From NCBI RefSeq assembly GCF_003863365.1, contig NZ_RQXT01000045.1, forward strand, positions 1 to 59,658: DNA of 59,658 bases, in the 5' to 3' direction. The notes beneath the pieces are model-generated. The model saw nothing but the letters and a program-made list of their open reading frames with translations, was not told the origin of the DNA and ran no database searches. The DNA comes from Mesorhizobium tamadayense. GTDB lineage: Bacteria > Pseudomonadota > Alphaproteobacteria > Rhizobiales > Rhizobiaceae. The translations under genes were made by a program, and so were the position numbers. Position 1 is the stretch's first letter; each line of letters begins with the position of its first letter. Positions 36,318-44,901 of the stretch are shown piece by piece.

Positions 36318-37874
36318 CTACCTGCCTGAAGCACGCTGAAGTCGTTCCTGTAGGGCAGCAGCTCGGCCCGCCAATCTCCCGGATGTAAATGCCCATCCCA
36401 AATGGTGGCCATGGCCTTCCAGGATAATTCCCCCCTGACCGGTTGCCCCAGCCGCATAAAGACCCGGGATGGTCCCACCACTTTTCGAGAGAACCTCCAT
36501 AGAGGGCGAGATTTTTAAACCCCCTTCAGTCAAAACCCAGCTTCGAACCGGTCCGAGTGCGATGAATGGGGGCTGTAACAGACCTGGCGTTCCCTCACGG
36601 GGGCTATGATTGTAGTCCTCCACGGTTTTCTTAAGACTATCTGGAGGAACGCCGATCTTTGTGGCGAGATCACCCAATGAACTCGCCACATTATAGATAT
36701 CTCTGCGATTTCGCCTGTAATCTGGAAGGTAGGCATAGGCTACGCCGGGAGCAGTCGATATATAGTTGGGCCAACCGCTGAATTTCTTGGCGAGGACGTT
36801 GTCGAGGATGATGTATGCTTCTTTTTTTGGCTGCTCCAGCACGGCGAACTGCGGCTTGTCACACTCGTCAGCGAACCTTTTGCCATCAGCGTTTATCAGG
36901 ATCGCTCCGCTTTCATATAATTTCCGCTGGGGTTCCAGGACTGTCGTAAGAAACATCATAATAAAGGGTCGAATGACCGGCTGAGGCAGGGTAGCCATCG
37001 ACCATTTCATCAGCAAGGCGAGGAGCCGGCTCGGCGGTAACATTGTCATGAGATTGATCTTCGGAGGTACGAACCGAAGCTGCGGGCCGCTGACCACGTC
37101 GCCGTTCACAATTTCTGCGCCAACGTCCAGTGCGAGCTGATGAGCGTCACCGGTGCTCGCTTCAACCAAAGCACCCGCTCGCGAGATGGCCTCACCGGCA
37201 TAAATTCGTTTCATTTCTGCGTTGGCGCTGAAGTCACCGCCAGCTAGGACAACACCTCGGCGCGCAAAAAAACGGCGGAGTGCGCCATCAGCTTCCGCCT
37301 CGACACCGACAACCCTTCCGTTTTCGATAAGAAGACGATGGGCGCGATGATTAAGGCGGATATCCACCCCGAGCTCACGGGCGCGCCGATATAATGCGTG
37401 TGCGTACGCACGCGAATTCGGCAAAACGTTGTGCATGCGAGGAGCGCGGTGAGGAGGCTCGGGCATCGGGCCGAAAAAGACGACCCCCATGTCGAGCAGT
37501 TTCCTGAGAGTATCAGGAACATTTTCTACAAAGGCCTTACGAAGTTCGGGATTGTCTCGAGCCAACAGCCCTCCGTGAAACAGGGCCATGTCCTCAAAAT
37601 GAGCTGCCGGCGTGTCGTGGATGCCAATAGCAGCCTGCATCGGCGATGCACTCGACGACAGGGAACCGATCGCCCAATTTGTCGTGCCGCCTGGTTTCGG
37701 ATTCTTCTCGAGGACCAGTACCCGTCGCCCGAGTTCAGCTGCCTCGACCGCAGCGAACAGGCCAGAGCCTCCGGCTCCTACAACAATAACGTCTGCGGCA
37801 GTCACAGCGCTATCTGGCACGAATTCCCTCCCTTCAACCGAGCTTCCAATGTCGCCAACAGGATCCCGGCTCAT
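36318..37874 (-). CDS. FAD-dependent dehydrogenase (fumarate reductase/3-ketosteroid dehydrogenase fold)
   Basis: A 518-residue flavoprotein starting at ATG 37874, although the ribosome site is weak. N-terminal dinucleotide fold DVIVVGAGGSGLFAAVEAAE with LVLEKNPKPGGTTNWA; later GAILINADGKRFADE; C-terminal FAD closure GLYAAGATGQGGIILEGHGH with GWAFTSGRLAGRAAA. The group includes 3-ketosteroid delta-1-dehydrogenases and flavocytochrome c-like reductases. It is divergent from the hydratase at 37991, with the shared palindrome between them. The frame runs back to 38150, but that part overlaps the divergent gene and is not credible. Confidence 0.88.
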   Translation of the reverse strand: MSRDPVGDIGSSVEGREFVPDSAVTAADVIVVGAGGSGLFAAVEAAELGRRVLVLEKNPKPGGTTNWAIGSLSSSASPMQAAIGIHDTPAAHFEDMALFHGGLLARDNPELRKAFVENVPDTLRKLLDMGVVFFGPMPEPPHRAPRMHNVLPNSRAYAHALYRRARELGVDIRLNHRAHRLLIENGRVVGVEAEADGALRRFFARRGVVLAGGDFSANAEMKRIYAGEAISRAGALVEASTGDAHQLALDVGAEIVNGDVVSGPQLRFVPPKINLMTMLPPSRLLALLMKWSMATLPQPVIRPFIMMFLTTVLEPQRKLYESGAILINADGKRFADECDKPQFAVLEQPKKEAYIILDNVLAKKFSGWPNYISTAPGVAYAYLPDYRRNRRDIYNVASSLGDLATKIGVPPDSLKKTVEDYNHSPREGTPGLLQPPFIALGPVRSWVLTEGGLKISPSMEVLSKSGGTIPGLYAAGATGQGGIILEGHGHHLGWAFTSGRLAGRAAALQERLQRASGR

Positions 37875-37964
37875 AGCAATGTTGGTGCTGACTGCCTTTG
37901 ACAGATTTGTCGTCCTTTTTTGGCAAGCCGGTTGACCAAGGCCGAGAAAGCGGATATTCGCTGT

Positions 37965-37979
37965 TAGAACATTATTCCA
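37965..37979. promoter_or_regulatory. IclR-type operator between divergent catabolic genes
   Basis: TAGAACATTATTCCA fits TRGAAYnnnRTTCYA exactly. It lies 11 bases before the hydratase ATG (37991) and about 90 bases before the dehydrogenase start (37874). A possible -35 TTGACC is at 37932. It could control both directions. Confidence 0.65.
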
Positions 37980-37990
37980 GATAGTATGAC

Positions 37991-38791
37991 ATGTCAGACA
38001 TAGCAAGCGAATTTTCAAAAGGCGTGGCCCAAAAGCTCGTTGCAGCACATGGGAGCGATTATCGCGTTCCTGCCGATATCTCAGATCTGGCAGCGCTGAC
38101 CCGCCCTCAGGCTTTGAGCATTCAGCATGACATTGTTGCCGCGCTGTCACCCACCGGCGGCTGGAAAGTCGCAGCTTTGCCGGACGGCGACCTGGTATCA
38201 GCGCCCCTCCTAAAGAGCCGTCTCTTTCATAGCCCGGCGTCGATTTCTCCGACGATCTACGGTCTCGGCGGCGTTGAGTGTGAGATCGCCTTCCATTTTG
38301 CGAGAGAGCCAGTCCCGGGCAGGGATGGCTTCGCCAGCCAGCACATCATTGAGGCTATCGACGGTGCTTGTGCAGCAGTTGAGATCGCAGATAGCCGGTG
38401 GGCGAGCAAGTTCTCAATTCCCCGCAATGCGATGGTCGCGGACCTGCTGGCGAACGGTGCTCTTATCTGCGGACAGCTAAATAAGAACTGGCGAGATAAC
38501 CCTCTCGATGCCCTTCATGCTCGCCTTGGCATCAACGGAGAAACCGTGTGCCAGACAATCGGAGGCCACCCTCGCGGAGACCTCGTTGGACTCCTCGTCC
38601 TGTTGGCCAACGATCTTCGAACAAGGGGGATTGCGCTTCGGCCCGGCGAGATTGTCACGACAGGAAGCTACACCGGTTTTCATACCGCAAATCCCGGCGA
38701 CCAAATTGTCGCCGAGTTTGACGGTTTCGCGCCCGTTTCGGTGACATTGAATAAATTTGAGAACAGCGGAGAAATCTATGCTTTGCGGTAA
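37991..38791 (+). CDS. 2-keto-4-pentenoate hydratase-like protein (FAH superfamily)
   Basis: A 266-residue protein of the MhpD/hydratase branch of the fumarylacetoacetate hydrolase superfamily. VECEIAFHFAREPVPG carries the E-x-E metal motif; GLLVLLANDLRTRGIALRPGE and IVTTGSYTGFH near the C-terminus are typical of hydratases and 4-oxalocrotonate decarboxylases. The ATG at 37991 has almost no ribosome site and lies just after the operator, so a very short or absent leader is possible. First of a three-gene set (38778 and 39472 follow closely). It probably hydrates a 2-oxo-alkenoate late in a ring or chain cleavage route. Confidence 0.85.
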   Translation: MSDIASEFSKGVAQKLVAAHGSDYRVPADISDLAALTRPQALSIQHDIVAALSPTGGWKVAALPDGDLVSAPLLKSRLFHSPASISPTIYGLGGVECEIAFHFAREPVPGRDGFASQHIIEAIDGACAAVEIADSRWASKFSIPRNAMVADLLANGALICGQLNKNWRDNPLDALHARLGINGETVCQTIGGHPRGDLVGLLVLLANDLRTRGIALRPGEIVTTGSYTGFHTANPGDQIVAEFDGFAPVSVTLNKFENSGEIYALR

Positions 38792-39455
38792 AGGCATGGT
38801 GGCCATCTGGAACGGGATATCCGAAGCGGGCCGCCTGGATTTCTATCAATGGCACATACACGAGCACATGCCCGAAAGAACCGGCATTCCCGGGTTTTTG
38901 CGGGGGCGACGCTTTCGAGCCGCAGACTCAGAAACCCATCCTGAGTTCTTTACCCTCTACGAAGTCGAGCAATTCGACGTTATCACGGGCGATGAATATG
39001 CTAGGCGTCTGAATGCACCGACGCCGTGGACGAGGCGCGCGACATCGCATTTTATCAATACCTCTCGCGGACTGGCGCGGGTTTTGTCGTCCAATGGTCC
39101 TGGGCCTGGTGGCGCCCTTGCCACAGTGCGCTTCCAGTCAGCCGCAGCCGATGACCAGCAAGCAGTCGATGAGCTATCGGAGCTCGTGCACAGCATCACG
39201 CCACTCCCGCTCCTGACTGGAGCGCATCTCTGCAAAGCGGATGAGGAGGCCACTCAGGCGCGCAGTGCGGAGAGTGAAGGGCGTACAGATTATGATGCGC
39301 CGCCCAATTGGTTTATTCTCTTGGAGGCATGCACCGTAGAGTCTTTAGAAGAACCGATACAGGCTGTTATGCAGCACCCTTTGGTCCGAGATGCGCAGGT
39401 GGGCCGCTACGTGCTGGAATATACGCGCTTAAAGACCGACGCTGCAGCCGGCTGA
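38778..39455 (+). CDS. EthD-like/dimeric alpha-beta barrel hypothetical protein
   Basis: A 225-residue protein. ATG 38778 overlaps the hydratase stop by 14 bases and has GGAGA before it. It begins GKGMVAIWNGI then WHIHEHMPERTGIPGFLRG, resembling a stress-response/EthD-type dimeric alpha-beta barrel. The second half (PNWFILLEACTVESLEEPIQ) may be a second, diverged copy of the fold. Function is unknown. Position between two FAH-fold enzymes suggests an accessory or enzymatic step in the same pathway. Moderate confidence in the fold, high in the gene. Confidence 0.75.
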   Translation: MLCGKGMVAIWNGISEAGRLDFYQWHIHEHMPERTGIPGFLRGRRFRAADSETHPEFFTLYEVEQFDVITGDEYARRLNAPTPWTRRATSHFINTSRGLARVLSSNGPGPGGALATVRFQSAAADDQQAVDELSELVHSITPLPLLTGAHLCKADEEATQARSAESEGRTDYDAPPNWFILLEACTVESLEEPIQAVMQHPLVRDAQVGRYVLEYTRLKTDAAAG

Positions 39456-39471
39456 CCTTAAGGGCATTGAT

Positions 39472-40335
39472 ATGAAACTTCTGCGATTTGGACCAGCTGG
39501 CTTCGAGCGACCGGGGTTGCTGGACGATGATGGATTTATTCGAGACCTTGGCAGCGTGGTGTCAGATATTCAGGCCAGCACGCTATCCCGTGCTGGCTTG
39601 GATATGTTGCGCTCGGTTGTTCCTTCGTCATTGCCGCGGGCGGACGACAGTGTTCGCCTTGGCCCCCCGGTGGCTGACGTCCGTCACTTTATCGCCGTGG
39701 GCCTGAATTACACAGATCACGCCATCGAAACCGATACTCCCATCCCAGACCAGCCGGTGATCTTTTCCAAGGCGCCGTCATGCATCGTTGGACCTCATGA
39801 CGACGTCCAGATGCCACCTGCCTGCACAACGCTTGACTGGGAGGCGGAGGTCGCCGTCGTCATTGGCGAGCACGCCTTTGAGCTCGCGGAAGAAGAGGCG
39901 CTTTCAGCGGTGGCAGGCTATATGATCTGTCACGACGTATCCGATCGGGATTCCCAGATACATCGTGGCGGGCAGTGGATTAAGGGCAAATCTTCGCCAA
40001 GCTTTGGACCGCTCGGGCCTTGGCTGGTGACGGCGGATGAAATCCTCGATCCGCAGACCCTGAATTTGTGGCTTACGGTAAATGGCGTCGTCAGGCAGTC
40101 GGGATCCACAGCCAAGATGATCTTCCCGTTTACCCACCTGATCTCGTACATTTCCAAATTCATGGCGCTTGAACCCGGAGACGTCATCACGACCGGCACG
40201 CCTCACGGTGTGGGGCTTGGGATGAAGCCACCAGTATTTCTGAAACCGGGTGACGTAGTCGAGTTGGGCGCCGACGGGCTGGGCCGGCAGAGGCAAAATG
40301 TGGTCCTCCGACAGCCACGTACGGTTGGCGTCTGA
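39472..40335 (+). CDS. Fumarylacetoacetate hydrolase-family protein
   Basis: A 287-residue FAH-domain enzyme. Metal site in TTLDWEAEVAVVIGEHA (E-x-E) and DVSDRD; substrate loop GGQWIKGKSSPSFGPLGPW; C-terminal PGDVITTGTPHGVGLGMKP. The family cleaves or isomerises C-C bonds in acylpyruvates and 2-hydroxy-dienoates. It starts 16 bp after the preceding gene. With the hydratase at 37991 it gives the cluster two FAH-superfamily members of different branches, as in meta-cleavage and homoprotocatechuate-like routes, though no ring dioxygenase is seen in the window. Confidence 0.9.
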   Translation: MKLLRFGPAGFERPGLLDDDGFIRDLGSVVSDIQASTLSRAGLDMLRSVVPSSLPRADDSVRLGPPVADVRHFIAVGLNYTDHAIETDTPIPDQPVIFSKAPSCIVGPHDDVQMPPACTTLDWEAEVAVVIGEHAFELAEEEALSAVAGYMICHDVSDRDSQIHRGGQWIKGKSSPSFGPLGPWLVTADEILDPQTLNLWLTVNGVVRQSGSTAKMIFPFTHLISYISKFMALEPGDVITTGTPHGVGLGMKPPVFLKPGDVVELGADGLGRQRQNVVLRQPRTVGV

Positions 40336-40405
40336 TGAACGCTCGGCGCCTCAGAAACATACCCGATTGCGTGCGAAGATATCACCGACCCCCGGCCCCT
40401 ATGAA

Positions 40406-40443
40406 TTGACAGGACCACAGCGCCATACTAGAACGATATTCCA
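40406..40443 (+). promoter_or_regulatory. Promoter and IclR-type operator of the DHDPS-GarD-amidohydrolase operon
   Basis: -35 TTGACA at 40406-40411, exactly 17 bases, then -10 TAGAAC at 40429-40434. The palindrome TAGAACGATATTCCA at 40429-40443 starts with the -10 box. It is the exact reverse complement of the site at 25925-25939. Confidence 0.7.
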
Positions 40444-40494
40444 CGAAGAACGTCGTTTGAGTGTGGCGTGTTGGCGCTAACAGAGGGATTTATT

Positions 40495-41406
40495 ATGACA
40501 GCTAAATGGACAGGTGTTTTCCCGGCGGTGACGACCAAGCTGCAGGAGAATGGCGCGGTTGATATCCTGTCGACGCAAAGCAGCATCGAGCGACTTATCA
40601 AAAACGGTGTTTCCGGAATCATCGTTCTTCCAATGTTGGGTGAGAACGCATCGTTGAAGCTGGCCGAAAAAGAAAAGGTCATTCGAGCCGCGAAGGAAGT
40701 CGTCGCCGGGCGAGTTCCGCTTCTTTCGGGCCTTGCCGAAGTTTCAACGGAGTCTGCGGCGGACACAGCGCGCAAGTTCCAAACCTTCGGGGCGGAAGGA
40801 CTGATGGCTTTTCCAAGTATCGCGTACAAATCCGACGCCCGCGAAACTTCTGAATGGTATCGCACGCTTGCGGCTGAATGCGACCTCCCGATCATGATTT
40901 ATAACAATCCCATCGCTTATGGGGTCGACGTGACGCCGGCGATCCTGCGGACTCTGGAAGATGTCGATCAGATCGTCTGCATCAAGGAGGAGTCTGGTGA
41001 CATTCGGCGCGTGACTGATCTTTACAACGAATTCGGCGATCGTTTTGCAGTGTTCTGTGGCGTCGACGATTTGATCCTGGAGAGCCTCACCCTGGGCGTG
41101 ACCGGGTGGGTTTCCGGCATGACGAATGCATGGCCTGAAGAATGCGTCCGCATCTTTGATTTAGGGCGAGCTGGAAAGTTCGCCGAGGCCTTGGCCTTGT
41201 ACCGCGTCATGACGCCTGCATTTCATTTGGATACCAGCGTAAAGCTTGTCCAATACATCAAGCTCGCGGAGCACCTCGTCTACGGGGCCCCCGAGTGGAC
41301 GCGTGCGCCCCGCTTGCCCTTGGTCGGCGAGGAGCGCGAAAAGGTCGTCGCTGTGATCAACGACACCATCGCCTCCTTGAGGAGCCGTAGTTCGAAAGCC
41401 GCATAA
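40495..41406 (+). CDS. Dihydrodipicolinate synthase-family aldolase/dehydratase
   Basis: A 303-residue TIM-barrel lyase with Schiff-base chemistry. ATG 40495 has GAGGG upstream. Lys164 in IVCIKEESGD is the Schiff-base lysine, Tyr136 in IMIYNNPIAYG the partner tyrosine, and LPMLGENASL the pyruvate-binding turn. The catabolic context argues against lysine synthesis. Relatives include 2-keto-3-deoxy sugar acid aldolases, 5-dehydro-4-deoxyglucarate dehydratase and trans-o-hydroxybenzylidenepyruvate hydratase-aldolase. It is followed by a GarD/UxaA-type dehydratase, so a sugar-acid-like or hydroxylated keto acid is a reasonable guess. Confidence 0.9.
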   Translation: MTAKWTGVFPAVTTKLQENGAVDILSTQSSIERLIKNGVSGIIVLPMLGENASLKLAEKEKVIRAAKEVVAGRVPLLSGLAEVSTESAADTARKFQTFGAEGLMAFPSIAYKSDARETSEWYRTLAAECDLPIMIYNNPIAYGVDVTPAILRTLEDVDQIVCIKEESGDIRRVTDLYNEFGDRFAVFCGVDDLILESLTLGVTGWVSGMTNAWPEECVRIFDLGRAGKFAEALALYRVMTPAFHLDTSVKLVQYIKLAEHLVYGAPEWTRAPRLPLVGEEREKVVAVINDTIASLRSRSSKAA

Positions 41407-41458
41407 ACGAGGTCAATAGCGGTCACTGTGCAGGCGCCAGCCTCCAATGGGAGTAGTG

Positions 41459-43006
41459 ATGCAAAGCGATTCCTCGCAACGCCAAGAGGTGACTCCGGTG
41501 CTCGTGCTAAACGATCGCGACAATGTAGCGATCACACGGCGTTTAATAGCGCAAGGTGAGCTATTAGGCTCATTGGCGGTTGCCAAAGGTTCAATCCCGG
41601 CCGGCCACAAAGTCGCCATCAGGCCCATCAAGTTGGGGGACCCAGTTCTTCGCTACGGGCAGATCATCGGGTTTGCTACTAAACAGATAGAACCGGGCGC
41701 CCATGTTCATCTTCAAAACATGGCGCTAGGTGACTTCGACAAGGATTATGCTTTCGGCGCCGACGCTCGACAGACTGACTATGTCGACGCCCCGGCGACA
41801 TTTTTGGGGATTCGCCGCCCAGACGGCAGAGCTGCAACGCGAAATTATGTCGGGATCCTCAGCAGTGTGAACTGTAGCAGTCACGTTGCCAACGTAGTGG
41901 CCGACGTATTCAAGAAAAATCCTTTTACCGGCACCGATCCTCTGGCTGAGTTTCCCAATGTGGATGGCGTCGTCGCATTAACACATAAAACTGGTTGCGG
42001 CATGACAGGCGGCGAGCCGCTGAATCTCCTGCGCCGTACGTTGGGAGGCTATGCTCGCCATGTCAATTTCAGTCATGTCATAGTTTTGGGATTAGGCTGT
42101 GAGGTCAACCAGATCGGTGGTCTGCTCGAAGAGCAACGTCTGGTGGGCCGGGTGCGCAGTATGGACATCCAGACCATGGGAGGCGCCAGAAAAACAGTGG
42201 CAGCCGCGGTTGAATTCGTGCGGGAGGTACTTCGCGATTCGAACGAGGTCACCCGACAGCCGATCCCTGCAAGCGAACTGATCGTCGGGCTTCAGTGCGG
42301 AGGTTCTGACGGCCTCTCAGGAGTCACGGCAAATCCAGCTCTTGGGGCTGCAAGCGATATGCTCGTGCGTCAGCGCGGCACAGTGATCCTGTCAGAAACT
42401 CCGGAAACATACGGTGCCGAGCATCTGCTGACGCGACGCGCCGTATCGCGCGAAGTCGGCGAAAAGCTGATCAGTCTTATGGACTGGTGGGATGCTTACT
42501 TCAAGCGAGAAGGGGCCGTAATGAACGACAACCGTTCGCCGGGTAATATGGCTGGCGGGATAAGCACCATCGTCGAAAAATCGCTGGGGGCGATGGCTAA
42601 GGGCGGCACGACCAGTCTCGTCGAGGTCGTCAAATACGGCGAGACGGTTAAAGGCCCTGGCTTGGTTTTCATGGACACGCCCGGGTACGACCCGGTGTCG
42701 GCAACCGGCCAGGTTGCAGGCGGCGCGAATCTTATCTGCTTCACGACGGGACGCGGCAGCGTGTTCGGCTGCAAGCCTGCACCCTCCATCAAACTTGCAT
42801 CAAATACAGCCATGTACCAGCGCATGCAGGACGACATGGACGTGAATTGCGGCGAGGTCCTTACTGGGAGTGAGACCGTTGAAGAATGCGGCAAACGGAT
42901 ATTCGATCTGATCCTGCGCATCGCCTCCGGGGAGCGCACCAAAAGCGAGGAGTTCGACTTTGGCGCAGCCGAGTTCGCGCCATGGGTCCTTGGGGCCACG
43001 GTATAG
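41459..43006 (+). CDS. UxaA/GarD-family dehydratase (altronate/galactarate dehydratase-like)
   Basis: A 515-residue protein. ATG 41459 has GGGAG six bases ahead; an upstream ATG at 41447 lacks a ribosome site. N-terminal SAF domain (residues about 15-90: VAKGSIPAGHKVAIRP), then the catalytic domain beginning GIRRPDGRAATRNYVGILSS and VNCSSHVAN, with THKTGCGMTGGEP and IVGLQCGGSDGLSG. Size agrees with GarD (about 520). The family eliminates water from aldonates or aldarates using iron. It is the second gene of the operon with the DHDPS-family enzyme. Substrate unknown. Confidence 0.9.
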   Translation: MQSDSSQRQEVTPVLVLNDRDNVAITRRLIAQGELLGSLAVAKGSIPAGHKVAIRPIKLGDPVLRYGQIIGFATKQIEPGAHVHLQNMALGDFDKDYAFGADARQTDYVDAPATFLGIRRPDGRAATRNYVGILSSVNCSSHVANVVADVFKKNPFTGTDPLAEFPNVDGVVALTHKTGCGMTGGEPLNLLRRTLGGYARHVNFSHVIVLGLGCEVNQIGGLLEEQRLVGRVRSMDIQTMGGARKTVAAAVEFVREVLRDSNEVTRQPIPASELIVGLQCGGSDGLSGVTANPALGAASDMLVRQRGTVILSETPETYGAEHLLTRRAVSREVGEKLISLMDWWDAYFKREGAVMNDNRSPGNMAGGISTIVEKSLGAMAKGGTTSLVEVVKYGETVKGPGLVFMDTPGYDPVSATGQVAGGANLICFTTGRGSVFGCKPAPSIKLASNTAMYQRMQDDMDVNCGEVLTGSETVEECGKRIFDLILRIASGERTKSEEFDFGAAEFAPWVLGATV

Positions 43007-43025
43007 TTCTCAAGAAGGTATATCC

Positions 43026-44048
43026 ATGAAAGTCGTTTACTCGGAAGGTCACCGCAGCCACGACCCGCAAACGTTCATTCATCGCGGAAGGGTCGTGCAA
43101 AGCCCCGAGCGGCCCGAGCGTGCCGACATGCTTCTCTCGTCGGCAATTGGTGCCGGGCACGAAGCCCTCGAGGCCAGCCCAAGCGACGCCTCCATCCTGT
43201 CGCGCGTGCATACGGCGCGGTACCTCGACTTTTTGGAAAATGGCATCGACGAATGGCTGGCCCTGCCGCATGCCGGGTCAGAAATGGTACCTAATACGCA
43301 TCCGAACCGCTTCGCGTCACACTACGCTAGCCATATCGTTGCACGAGCCGGATTCCACCAGGCCGACACAGCCTGTCCCATTGGACGCGGAACTTGGCCA
43401 GCAGCACGATCTAGTATCGATGTCGCTCTTAACGTCAGTGATTTAATTGCGCGTGGTGAGCGCCGTTCTTATGGACTTTGTCGCCCACCTGGCCATCACG
43501 CTTGCACCGAGATGGCTTGGGGATTTTGTTATCTCAACAATGTAGCAACGCTCGCCGAGTCGCTACGGATGAAAGGCGTGGACCGTGTCGCAATTCTCGA
43601 CATTGATATCCACCATGGCAACGGCACCCAGCAGATCTTTTATGACCGGTCTGACGTTCTGACCGTCTCTGTTCACGCCGATCCCGACGGGTTCCCGGTT
43701 TTCTTCAGCGGCTATGCAGATGAGATTGGCTCTGGAGCCGGTGAGGGATTCAACCTTAATCTTCCCCTTGATCATGGCAGCGACAATGCGGCGTTTGTAA
43801 GCGCGATCGAGGCGGGAATGCGGAGAATAGAGGGTTACGGGCCCGATGTCCTCCTCGTTTCGCTCGGTCTTGACGCATATCGCGGCGACCCCCTCAGCGT
43901 GTTTGGCGTCACGACCGACGGTTTTCGTTACGCGGCCGAAGCCATGAAAGCATTCGACAAACCGATCGCCTTGCTGCAGGAGGGTGGATACCCTTGCTCT
44001 GAGCTAGGCGATAATCTTGCAGCATTTCTAGGATCTATTGAGGAGTAA
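43026..44048 (+). CDS. Histone deacetylase-family amidohydrolase (acetylpolyamine amidohydrolase-like)
   Basis: A 340-residue zinc hydrolase, the usual length of bacterial acetylpolyamine amidohydrolases. ATG 43026 has GAAGG ahead. Active-site parts: catalytic His pair in CRPPGHHACTEMAWGFCYLN, zinc ligands in VAILDIDIHHGNGTQQIFYD, and the late Asp in LVSLGLDAYRGDP. The role is removal of an acyl group from an amine. It ends the operon with the DHDPS-family enzyme and the GarD-like dehydratase, which suggests the pathway substrate has an acylated amine, or that an acetylated intermediate is unmasked here. Confidence 0.9.
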   Translation: MKVVYSEGHRSHDPQTFIHRGRVVQSPERPERADMLLSSAIGAGHEALEASPSDASILSRVHTARYLDFLENGIDEWLALPHAGSEMVPNTHPNRFASHYASHIVARAGFHQADTACPIGRGTWPAARSSIDVALNVSDLIARGERRSYGLCRPPGHHACTEMAWGFCYLNNVATLAESLRMKGVDRVAILDIDIHHGNGTQQIFYDRSDVLTVSVHADPDGFPVFFSGYADEIGSGAGEGFNLNLPLDHGSDNAAFVSAIEAGMRRIEGYGPDVLLVSLGLDAYRGDPLSVFGVTTDGFRYAAEAMKAFDKPIALLQEGGYPCSELGDNLAAFLGSIEE

Positions 44049-44167
44049 TCGAGGATTCGTGCCGGAACCATCAGACACAAGCTTCCCCTGACTTTTTTGC
44101 TCGGCATGCGATCGATGCAATTTGGCGACATCACTACCCGAAAATTTGCCCTCCTGCGTTTTCCAAG

Positions 44168-44752
44168 CTACGGGCTATATGGCGCGAGCTGCGCCTGATG
44201 TATTCGATGCCAATCTTGAATTTTAATTCTGTAAAGAACCTGACGGTGCAAAACGTCATCGGGAGCCTTCAGCGGATGATCGAAGTCGTCCTTGGGATCA
44301 TGCGACATCCCAATGCGTTCCATGACAGTTCGTGACGCGAAGTTATCCACGGACGAGTTCGCGACGATTTCATTAAGCTTCAAAGTTTCGAAGCCGAAAT
44401 CGAGAACGGCCGCTGCAGCTTCGCTGGCATATCCTTTTCCCCAGCAGTCTGGCTGTAACCTCCAACCGATTTCAACGGCCGGTGTGAAATGTGCTTCATA
44501 GTCAACGTCGGTAAGGCCGCAAAACCCGACAAATTCGGCCGGATCCGGCCGCTCAATTGTAAAAAGGCCGTATCCTTTGCGTCTGAAATGCTCGCGCTCG
44601 GCGTCTATCCAGGCCTCGACCTCAGCACGGTCGCGGAACTTTGAGAGATATTTTCCAACCCTCGGGTCTTCGACCATTCTGGCGATTGGTTCGATATCTT
44701 CGTCCTTCCATTCTCGCATCACCAAGCGTGCTGTGCGTAACACCGTCATCAT
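44168..44752 (-). CDS. GNAT N-acetyltransferase (RimJ/RimL type), second copy
   Basis: A 194-residue acetyltransferase: RLVMREWKDEDIEPIARMVE at the start, acetyl-CoA motif in CWGKGYASEAAAAVLDFG, then NEIVANSSVDNFASRTVMER. It is a close paralogue of the protein at 6416-6973, sharing long blocks. It is convergent with the amidohydrolase gene and divergent from the oxidoreductase at 44902. The two copies, near opposite ends of the catabolic genes, suggest duplication of a segment or separate arrival of related cassettes. Target unknown. Confidence 0.85.
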   Translation of the reverse strand: MMTVLRTARLVMREWKDEDIEPIARMVEDPRVGKYLSKFRDRAEVEAWIDAEREHFRRKGYGLFTIERPDPAEFVGFCGLTDVDYEAHFTPAVEIGWRLQPDCWGKGYASEAAAAVLDFGFETLKLNEIVANSSVDNFASRTVMERIGMSHDPKDDFDHPLKAPDDVLHRQVLYRIKIQDWHRIHQAQLAPYSP

Positions 44753-44833
44753 AACCTCCAGGCCGCGACGCGATCAAGCTGCCGGGGACGCAGCCATGTG
44801 ACGCCGTTCGCAAAGTAACCTGCGACGCCGCGG

Positions 44834-44872
44834 TTGACAAGCATGAAAGGATGGTGTTCCACTAAGAACACC
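44834..44872 (+). promoter_or_regulatory. Promoter element with inverted repeat before the PYROXD2-like gene
   Basis: TTGACA at 44834-44839 is followed by GGTGTTC (44853-44859), six bases, then GAACACC (44866-44872), a perfect 7-6-7 inverted repeat. It does not fit the TRGAAYnnnRTTCYA pattern, so another regulator is likely. TTATAG at 44874 is a possible -10 but too far from the -35. Confidence 0.45.
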
Positions 44873-44901
44873 GTTATAGATTGGCCGGCGAGGAAACCAG
44901 A

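Noticed and set aside
36274..36396. Longer start for the RidA-like protein.
   Set aside because: The extension would overlap the FAD dehydrogenase end and lacks family character; ATG 36273 begins the recognised fold.
37875..38150. Longer N-terminus of the FAD dehydrogenase.
   Set aside because: It would overlap the divergent hydratase gene and run through the operator region; no family resemblance.
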